Positions 40,910-47,807 of a stretch of DNA of 64,000 nt are shown here, piece by piece (the first letter of the stretch is position 1; the number at the start of each line of letters is the position of its first letter). The stretch is from Bacteroidales bacterium (GTDB taxonomy: Bacteria > Bacteroidota > Bacteroidia > Bacteroidales > F082). The notes under the pieces were generated by a model. The model saw only the letters and a program-made list of their open reading frames with translations. It made no database searches and was not told the origin of the DNA. A program made the position numbers and the translations under genes. The stretch is taken from assembly GCA_017632935.1 (NCBI GenBank), contig JAGBQJ010000043.1, positions 1-64,000 of the forward strand. The letters run 5' to 3'.

Positions 40910-40917
40910 TATTTTTG
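40910..40917 (+). promoter_or_regulatory. -7 box for the lipoprotein-AsmA operon
   Basis: TATTTTTG, 37 bases before the ATG at 40955. Confidence 0.55.
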
Positions 40918-40954
40918 CCGAAAAATAGGTCGTCAAATTAAAACCAACGTACCG

Positions 40955-41353
40955 ATGAAAAAGCTACTCCATATCTTTCTATGTCTCGTTGTCGTCCTGA
41001 GTTTTTGTGCTTGCAGAGATGATTCAGAAGTGAATTTCAACACGTCATTTTTGTATGGAAAATGGCAGGAAGGCACGGTCTATGAGCGTTATTATGACAC
41101 GCTTATCGAGCGTGTTTTACCCAATGGCGACACTGTGAAAGTGAATGGCACCACTTGGGATGTAGGCGACGACGTGAACGAAGACGAAGCCCAGCTGTTC
41201 AACTGGACGCTGACGGGTCCCACTCTGAAACATGAGCATGTAGGTACGTTTGTGGTGATTCCGAAACTCTATTCCGTTGACATGCTCACATCCCAGACCT
41301 TGGTCTATACAGATGATTTTGGGACAACACACCATTTCTCAAAGGTTGAATGA
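40955..41353 (+). CDS. Small lipoprotein of unknown function
   Basis: A 132-residue lipoprotein: signal MKKLLHIFLCLVVVLSFCAC (lipobox Cys 20), then a compact domain with FLYGKWQEGTVYERYYD and a final VYTDDFGTTHHFSKVE. The start pattern (LxGKWxE) recalls lipocalin-like small lipoproteins, but I cannot confirm a family. It overlaps the AsmA gene by 4 bases (ATGA), so the two are probably made together and may act together in the envelope. Confidence 0.8.
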   Translation: MKKLLHIFLCLVVVLSFCACRDDSEVNFNTSFLYGKWQEGTVYERYYDTLIERVLPNGDTVKVNGTTWDVGDDVNEDEAQLFNWTLTGPTLKHEHVGTFVVIPKLYSVDMLTSQTLVYTDDFGTTHHFSKVE

Positions 41354-44300
41354 AAAAGGCATTAAAGATTATCGGCATCGTCTTGGCTTGCCTCGTGGGC
41401 GTGGTGCTCATCGTGGTCGGCATCGCCGTGGGCATGCTTACTTCGTCGGGGCGGCTGACCAAGATGGTGAAGAAATACGCGCCAGAGTTTATCACCTGTG
41501 AAATGTCGTTGGGCAAGGCCGACCTCACGCTGTTCAAGACCTTCCCTGACGTTGGAGTTGACATCGAAAATGTCGCCCTCATCAACCCGATGGCGGGCTC
41601 GCCGTCGGACACCTTGGCCAATATCGATGACCTGACGGTAGTGCTCGACCTTAAGAAACTGCTGAAAGAGAAGGAGATAGTTGTCAGAAAGTGCATTCTT
41701 GAGGATGCTTTTGTCAACCTGTATATGGATACGCTTGGTCAAAACAATTTCAGCGTCTTCAAGACAAAAGAGGATAGCGATACCACCAAAACTTTCGACT
41801 ATTTGATTGATATTGAGGAGGTAAAGCTGAAGAATGCCGACTTAATCTATACTGACGACCGCAATCAGATGACAGCACAATCCCGAGGCCTCAACTTGGA
41901 CCTTAAAGGCAAGATGCAGGACAAGGACATTGATGCCGACCTGACCTTGAATGCCACCGGTTTAACCTTGTATATGAAGGCCATACAGCTGGCAATGAAG
42001 ACTTTGAGCCTAGATTTTGACGGACAAATCGTTCAGTTGGACCAGATAGACGGCCTCTTGAAACTTGCCACGCCCGACATCAGCCTCAACTTGGACGAGC
42101 AATATCTTGAAAACGACACGCTGAGCTTGAATCTGCCTGTGCATTTCAGTTTGAAGGACAAAAAAGGCCATTTAGATAAGGCTCAAATCGGCCTAAACCA
42201 ATACCTGATAGACGTGAGCGGCGATGTCGAGATTGCCGAAAACCACGATGTCAACCTTGATTTGGCACTGAATACCAGCACTTTGATGATTGAGGATGTG
42301 CTGACTTATCTTCCCGAGAAGCAACTGAAACGGCTTAGAGGCGTTGAGCTCTGGGGCAAGGTGACCCTTTCCGATGTTGCGGTGAAAGGCACATACAACG
42401 ACAGCCTCATGCCTTTGATTTCGGGCAAAGTGATGACAGACGACATGAAAGTCAAAGTGCCGCAACTGCCTTATCTTTTCACCGAGGTCGACCTTGACGG
42501 CCATCTGGACTTGGATTTCAATTCCAATGCCAACAGTTTGACTGTCAATAGTATAAGTGCCAAATACAACCGTAGCAACTTTACAGCCGATGGCCTGATT
42601 GACGATTTGCGGGGCGACATCGGGCTGAAACTCAAGGTGAAAGGCGACGTACCGATGGCGGATATCAAGTATTTCCTGCCCAAAAAGGTCAAACTCAACG
42701 GACGCACCAACCTTGACCTGACGACCAACTTCACCTATGAACAACTGAAGAAGTCGCTTGACGACTACAACCTGAATCGTCTCTCGGCCAAAGCCAACCT
42801 GAAAATCAGGGACTTCTCCTTCGATTTGGACACCATTCACGCTGCGGCGCCTTTACTCAACGTGGGTTTAACCTTGCCAGCCTCAGCTAAGCAGAAAGGA
42901 CAGAAAGGCGCTTATATTACACTCACTACCAATAAAATGGATGCTAATGTGGGCAAGAGTATCAAGGCTGACCTGAAAAATCCTGACATCAAATTGGCCG
43001 CCGATAGCTTCAAGGGTGGTATTGAGAAGATGCTGCTGAATGCCGACCTCAAGTTCAGCCAATTGGACTTGGACTACGACAGCGTCACCGCCCATATCGA
43101 TGCGTCGGCCTTCACTTTTGTGACCACGCCCGAAAAGAACGCCAAAGGCTTGAATGCCAGCATCGCTTTGGACGGTAAGGACGTGGTGGCCAAGATGGGA
43201 AAAGGCTATGCGCTCAACACCAATTCGCTGAAAGTCAACGCTGCGATTAACCAAAACAAGACCAAAAACGACTTCCTCAACCGATGGAATCCCTCAGCCG
43301 ACTTCGTCTTGGGCAACGCTGTGGTGAAAGTCGACGGCATCCGCGAGGACATCCACATCAGCAACATCGACTTCCTTTTCAACTCGCATGAGCTTGACTT
43401 CAAGAAAAGCACCTTCCGGATTGGGCAGTCAGACCTGAGTCTGCAAGGTAGCGTGGTCGGCATCAAGGAATGGTTGGAAGACCATAAAAACCTGATGAAA
43501 GGCGAGATGGAAGTCTCGTCCAATATGATGAACATCAATGAGATCCTTGACTTGACGAGCGGTTTGGGTCATTCGGACGCTGAGCCTGTCGAAGCGACCG
43601 TCGCCGAAAACAAGGAAGACGATCCCTTCATGGTGCCTGAAGGCGTCAACTTCAACTTTGTCCTCAACACCAAACGGGCGGTGTACGATAACTTCGACAT
43701 GAACGACCTCAATGGCACCATGACCGTGAAAGACGGTACGCTTCTCTTGCGTGAAATCGGCTTCACCAACAAGGCCGCCGAGATGCAGCTGACGGCCATG
43801 TACCAGTCGCCGCGCAAGAACAACCTCTTCCTCGCCATGGACTTCCACCTGATCAGGGTGCAAATCAACGACTTGCTGACAATGATTCCCTACATTGACA
43901 CCTTGGTGCCCATGCTGAAGACCTTTGACGGACAGGCTGAGTTCCACATTGGTGCCGAGGCCAACCTGAAGTCGAACTATGAGCCTAAAATCTCCACCTT
44001 GCGGGCTGCTGCCGATATCGAAGGTAAGAACTTGACTGTGAACGACAGATTCACCTTTACGAAGATCACCGATTTGTTGGACATCAGCACCAACGGCTCC
44101 TATCGGGTAGACAGCCTCGACGTTCAGCTCACCGCCTTCAAGGACGAAATCTATCTGTGGCCTTCGCAAATCGCTATGGGCAAATACAAGGTGACGGTGG
44201 ACGGTCGCATGACCCTCGACAGGAACGGCGAATATCACCTCTCCGTGACGCAGTCGCCGTTGCCCGTGCGTTTGGGATTGAAGATATCAGGGCCGTTCAA

Positions 44301-44433
44301 CAAGTTGGAATACAAGCTCGAAGACTGCAAATACCCCAATCTATACAAGCCCAACAAACGCAACGACCGCGAGCAGATGTATTACGAGCTGAAGAAAAAG
44401 ATTGCAGATCGTTTGAAAGCCAACGTTAGGTAA
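41350..44433 (+). CDS. AsmA-family envelope protein
   Basis: A 1027-residue protein with an N-terminal membrane helix (about 5-28) and a very long periplasmic part made of repeated beta-strand blocks, with the AsmA N-terminal features (LGKADLTLFKTFPDVGVDIENVAL) and C-terminal region (LNKLEYKLEDCKYP). AsmA-like proteins span the periplasm and are thought to carry lipids between the membranes. Residues about 743-750 (SDAEPVEATV) fall on a dispersed repeat at 43575-43599. The Gln/Lys-rich C-terminus (LKKKIADRLKANVR) is usual. Co-translated with the small lipoprotein upstream. Confidence 0.88.
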   Translation: MKKALKIIGIVLACLVGVVLIVVGIAVGMLTSSGRLTKMVKKYAPEFITCEMSLGKADLTLFKTFPDVGVDIENVALINPMAGSPSDTLANIDDLTVVLDLKKLLKEKEIVVRKCILEDAFVNLYMDTLGQNNFSVFKTKEDSDTTKTFDYLIDIEEVKLKNADLIYTDDRNQMTAQSRGLNLDLKGKMQDKDIDADLTLNATGLTLYMKAIQLAMKTLSLDFDGQIVQLDQIDGLLKLATPDISLNLDEQYLENDTLSLNLPVHFSLKDKKGHLDKAQIGLNQYLIDVSGDVEIAENHDVNLDLALNTSTLMIEDVLTYLPEKQLKRLRGVELWGKVTLSDVAVKGTYNDSLMPLISGKVMTDDMKVKVPQLPYLFTEVDLDGHLDLDFNSNANSLTVNSISAKYNRSNFTADGLIDDLRGDIGLKLKVKGDVPMADIKYFLPKKVKLNGRTNLDLTTNFTYEQLKKSLDDYNLNRLSAKANLKIRDFSFDLDTIHAAAPLLNVGLTLPASAKQKGQKGAYITLTTNKMDANVGKSIKADLKNPDIKLAADSFKGGIEKMLLNADLKFSQLDLDYDSVTAHIDASAFTFVTTPEKNAKGLNASIALDGKDVVAKMGKGYALNTNSLKVNAAINQNKTKNDFLNRWNPSADFVLGNAVVKVDGIREDIHISNIDFLFNSHELDFKKSTFRIGQSDLSLQGSVVGIKEWLEDHKNLMKGEMEVSSNMMNINEILDLTSGLGHSDAEPVEATVAENKEDDPFMVPEGVNFNFVLNTKRAVYDNFDMNDLNGTMTVKDGTLLLREIGFTNKAAEMQLTAMYQSPRKNNLFLAMDFHLIRVQINDLLTMIPYIDTLVPMLKTFDGQAEFHIGAEANLKSNYEPKISTLRAAADIEGKNLTVNDRFTFTKITDLLDISTNGSYRVDSLDVQLTAFKDEIYLWPSQIAMGKYKVTVDGRMTLDRNGEYHLSVTQSPLPVRLGLKISGPFNKLEYKLEDCKYPNLYKPNKRNDREQMYYELKKKIADRLKANVR
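43575..43599. repeat. TGAGCCTGTCGAAG repeat inside the AsmA gene
   Basis: A related 25-base form (GGACGCTGAGCC then TGTCGAAGCGACC) read in frame in the AsmA-family gene. Confidence 0.5.
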
Positions 44434-44467
44434 AACAATTCAATGTTTCACATAAAATTGATAAACC

Positions 44468-44965
44468 ATGAAGTATCAAATCACTTGGAATCAGCTTCCG
44501 AAAAATCTGGAAGAGCTTCAAGCCCTTCCGCAAGCCAACCTGAAGACCCCTGAAGGTACGGCTGCATTGACAGTGGCCGCATTGGCCGTGTTTCCGACCA
44601 ACCGCGATGAATGCTACCGTATGTTGAACTTCTTGAGAGGGCCGCGCCCCTTGTCGACGTTTGAACAGCAGTTCATCAGAGACCGTTTCATGGACGGTAA
44701 GGACTATCTGGTGAAATCGTATTTCAAGGGTGCCACGCCGGCCAACAACTACACGCCTGAGATGCCGTATGTCCTTGAATTCAGCGACAATGTGGCTCAG
44801 TTTGCCGAAGAAGGCTACAAGCGTCTTGATATCAGGAGCGGCGGTGCCGACTCACCTCGTCAGATTACGTTGCGTCTGAAGCCTTCCACAGGCGAGTGGT
44901 TCCTCTGGGAGCAAACCCTCTTGGTGGGCATCAGGGTGCCCGTCAGCCAAGACCCTTGGGCATAA
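44468..44965 (+). CDS. Conserved cytoplasmic-type protein of unknown function
   Basis: A 165-residue protein without signal peptide or membrane segment, 34 bases after the AsmA gene on the same strand. The N-terminal half is helical (LEELQALPQANLKTPEGT) and the C-terminal half beta-rich (RLDIRSGGADSPRQITLRLK, TGEWFLWEQTLLVGIRVP). I know no function. A strong hairpin follows. Confidence 0.75.
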   Translation: MKYQITWNQLPKNLEELQALPQANLKTPEGTAALTVAALAVFPTNRDECYRMLNFLRGPRPLSTFEQQFIRDRFMDGKDYLVKSYFKGATPANNYTPEMPYVLEFSDNVAQFAEEGYKRLDIRSGGADSPRQITLRLKPSTGEWFLWEQTLLVGIRVPVSQDPWA

Positions 44966-44986
44966 TTTGTAAGGCCTAAGAAAAGC

Positions 44987-45018
44987 AACAGAGGGATTGC
45001 CCAGGCAGTCTCTCTGTT
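44987..45018. terminator. Bidirectional terminator between convergent genes
   Basis: A 15-bp stem with two G-T pairs, AACAGAGGGATTGCC and GGCAGTCTCTCTGTT, loop CA, followed by a T run. It separates the AsmA transcript from the CotH unit. Confidence 0.8.
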
Positions 45019-45019
45019 T

Positions 45020-46861
45020 TTATTTCACCACAAATTTGTATGTTCCGCCCGCAAAGCTGATGAAATACATTCCCGCCGGTAGGTTTCCGACAGGGATAGG
45101 TTGGATTTCTGCGGTAATGTGGCCTTGTAGAAGTGTTTGGCCCATCATATTGGTGATGCGGTATTCGTTTTGGTCTGGTAGAGACGTGCCATGGCGCATC
45201 TCTACAAACAAAACGTCCTTGGCGGGATTGGGATAGCAAGCCAAATCTTGTGTTATGAATTCTTCGTTATGCAATGTCTGGATGAAATGATTATAACTTG
45301 CAAGATAGCTTGTGTTTCTTTGTTGTAGGTAATGGTCAACGAGGCTGTTGCCATATCGCCAGGCATCGAAAGATCGAGGCCTTCCGAAACGATTGGCTTG
45401 GCGGGGGACGTCTGGCTCAAGGGTTTGCTTAATGGACTGGAAACATGGTGAAATGGAGTCGTACTGCAAAGGGCCGTGGCACAATTCGTTGAGGCGAGAG
45501 CTAAATCGTTCGATGAAATACGGATTCGAAATGAGTTTCCTGAACATCAAGGTGGCTTGTGTGCTGTTGCTTCCCGTTTGTGGGCCTATGTACATCAAAT
45601 TCTCAAAAGCATCGAAATCCTCACGGATAAAGGCATAGTCGCCATCGAAAAAGATCCACCGCCAAGGTCCGTCGTCGGCTTGCCAACAGCGCATGTTGTT
45701 GCCGGGCCAGTCCCAATTGCCGATGTAGGTCTCCAGAATCACGTAATCGATGAAGTTGTCCATGTCGATGAGTTGACATAGGGCTTCGTAATTGTTGTCA
45801 TCGGTGAGGTCGGCATCGCTCAACCAATTCATCATTTGCAGGAAATTGTGGTTGTTGCCGTAGTCAAAGTTGCCATACCAGTTTTCTATGATGTTGCAGT
45901 TGTTGAGGTTGATGTTGAGATGGTCTTCCAAAAAGTGTTCGTCGGTTTTTTCCTGTAAAAAATAGACACCCCAATACTCGCCGTTGAGGAATACGACAAC
46001 AGGTCGGGAATGGGCGCCCTCAAGGCCTAATTGCAGGGCAAGTTGGGTGCTGAGGTAGTTGTTTGTCCCAGAGTGTGGCCAAAAAACCGCGAAAGCCTTC
46101 AATACCAGATGTTTAAAGCTTTCAAGAGGCGTGTCGTCGAAAAACTTGTGCTTGAACCTTTTCTTGCCGTATTCTTCGCGGGCATAGATTTTCATGCCTT
46201 TGGCGGGATAGATTCTTGAAATGGCGCCGTGAGTCCTCAAGCCGCAGCACTGATTGATGCAGGCCGTGTCGTTAGGCTCGTAATACTCTACGTTGGCGAT
46301 GCGTTCCCATTCCCTGCCTTTTTGATAGTAGTTGCCGGTGTTGTGCGACGCGGTGGAATCCCAATGCACACCAGGGACAAAGATGCCCGTCTCATAGTCG
46401 AAGAGGTCGAGGGAGTCGGCACAGAGCGAGAGCATGGGGAGCTGAGTGTCGATATTCTCCAAGTCGCGGATTAGATAGGAGTGTGTGAAGGTCTTGCTCA
46501 CGCAGCTGTCGTTTTCGTCGAACACGGCGGCACGGATGACGATGCAGTGCTGGACGGAATCAGGCAAATAGAACAAATCGGGCGGGCTGGTCAGAATTGT
46601 GTAGATGTCGGAATGGGAATAGAGGTTTTGGTCGAGCCAGAGCGGTTGCTCATAAAGGTGGGAAGTGACATTGGGTGTGGCACCGTTGGTGGTGTAACGC
46701 ACGTGGTGCAGGTCGGATAGGCACTCCAACGACAAGGAAAAACTGTTCTCATAGAATCCTCCCGGGGCGGAGAAGACAACTTCCTCTGTCTGGGCAAATG
46801 CTGTTAGGGAAAACCCGAGAAACAGACAGAAAACCAGAATCTTATGAGACGCGTTTTTCAT
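45020..46861 (-). CDS. CotH-kinase-family surface protein, T9SS cargo
   Basis: A 613-residue protein, signal peptide ending GFSLTAFAQ. The N-terminal part holds a chitobiase-like beta-sandwich (FYENSFSLSLECLSDLHHVRYTTNGATPN, about 32-65), then a CotH kinase-like domain (about 150-480: GLRTHGAISRIYPAKGMKIY, LNGEYWGVYFLQEKTDE, WRWIFFDGDYAF). CotH proteins are atypical kinases in spore coats and are common as surface proteins in Bacteroidetes. The last 80 residues are a type-A T9SS sorting domain (YPNPAKDVLFVE) carrying an inserted palindrome-derived segment RHGTSLPDQ. Last gene of the five-gene minus-strand unit. Confidence 0.87.
   Translation of the reverse strand: MKNASHKILVFCLFLGFSLTAFAQTEEVVFSAPGGFYENSFSLSLECLSDLHHVRYTTNGATPNVTSHLYEQPLWLDQNLYSHSDIYTILTSPPDLFYLPDSVQHCIVIRAAVFDENDSCVSKTFTHSYLIRDLENIDTQLPMLSLCADSLDLFDYETGIFVPGVHWDSTASHNTGNYYQKGREWERIANVEYYEPNDTACINQCCGLRTHGAISRIYPAKGMKIYAREEYGKKRFKHKFFDDTPLESFKHLVLKAFAVFWPHSGTNNYLSTQLALQLGLEGAHSRPVVVFLNGEYWGVYFLQEKTDEHFLEDHLNINLNNCNIIENWYGNFDYGNNHNFLQMMNWLSDADLTDDNNYEALCQLIDMDNFIDYVILETYIGNWDWPGNNMRCWQADDGPWRWIFFDGDYAFIREDFDAFENLMYIGPQTGSNSTQATLMFRKLISNPYFIERFSSRLNELCHGPLQYDSISPCFQSIKQTLEPDVPRQANRFGRPRSFDAWRYGNSLVDHYLQQRNTSYLASYNHFIQTLHNEEFITQDLACYPNPAKDVLFVEMRHGTSLPDQNEYRITNMMGQTLLQGHITAEIQPIPVGNLPAGMYFISFAGGTYKFVVK
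45178..45205. repeat. GTAGAGACG palindrome inside the CotH sorting domain
   Basis: 28-base near-perfect palindrome, arms GTAGAGACG and CATCTCTAC around GCCATGGC, read on the minus strand as VEMRHGTSLP in the CotH protein. Confidence 0.8.
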
Positions 46862-46888
46862 GATGATACCTAATTGCTACCACTTGCC

Positions 46889-47680
46889 TTATTTCTGGAT
46901 GGCGGTTTCTATCAGTTCAGTGTTGACTACCTTGCCATTCCATGTAGAATGCAACTTGATTTTCAGCCAACCGTAACGCGAATTTCCGTGTTGGGTGATT
47001 CTGAAGCCGATGTATTTTTCCTCATCGGTCGGGAAGTTCCAGCAATGGTAGGTAGATTTATTATAGGAGACATCAACGGTTTCTTCTGTAGGGTCTGCCC
47101 AACTGTACTCAACATCTTGTCTAAACAAAACGACATTACCGGAAAGATAGGGGTCATCAATACCAAAGGAATCTCCATCATCCTTAGCTAAGGCCTCGAA
47201 CACTTTTGAAGTGTTGACTGGGTCGTTTTCGTCAATCTTGTCGCAAGTGGAAAAAATGAAAGCATGGGTGATGACGACGAAGTCATCGATAGTGTCATAG
47301 GTCGTTTCGCGGTGTGAGTAGCTCTCTTTTACGATACTGTCGGCGAGCAGTTCGGTATGGCCATTGAGGCAATACAGGGTGAGCTTCTGGAATTCTCCAA
47401 TGGCCAAAGGCCCGTCGTAAACGGTTTCAATCTTAATGTCATCATTTCCGCCTCCGTTAAGGTCTAAAACGAAAGGATGCCAATCGTCAAACTCCATGAT
47501 GGAGTCGTAGTGGGTGACAATCATTCCCGTAGTGTCGCCAAAACGGAGGTCAGTGGTCACGACAGGTATGGTGTCTGTGGGTTGTTCGTTGTTGCTCGGG
47601 TTGGGGTCTTTTTTGCACGAGCTGACGATGCTGATGGTCAGGAGCGTCAATACGCTAAAAAGAAGGATTTGCTTTTTCAT
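46889..47680 (-). CDS. Surface lipoprotein sharing a domain with the small T9SS cargo
   Basis: A 263-residue lipoprotein (signal ending SIVSSC, Cys 22). The body has FVLDLNGGGNDDIKI and, near the end, GFRITQHGNSRYGWLKIKL. The T9SS cargo at 52150 has matching features (DLDFDNIPDIKI and AVRHKIGNSYYYGWLRVYI), so the two share a domain delivered here by lipidation and there by T9SS. I do not recognise a named family. It lies 27 bases upstream (in transcription) of the CotH gene, in the same unit. Confidence 0.75.
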   Translation of the reverse strand: MKKQILLFSVLTLLTISIVSSCKKDPNPSNNEQPTDTIPVVTTDLRFGDTTGMIVTHYDSIMEFDDWHPFVLDLNGGGNDDIKIETVYDGPLAIGEFQKLTLYCLNGHTELLADSIVKESYSHRETTYDTIDDFVVITHAFIFSTCDKIDENDPVNTSKVFEALAKDDGDSFGIDDPYLSGNVVLFRQDVEYSWADPTEETVDVSYNKSTYHCWNFPTDEEKYIGFRITQHGNSRYGWLKIKLHSTWNGKVVNTELIETAIQK

Positions 47681-47807
47681 ATTACGATGGTTTAGTAAGA
47701 TCTATTATTCTGTTTTCGTTTTGGCTTATAGGGCTGTCACACTATGGCAGCCATTGTTCCGTTTTTGCGTGCGGTCGCCGTGGTACGACAGCCCTACAAG
47801 CTCAATA

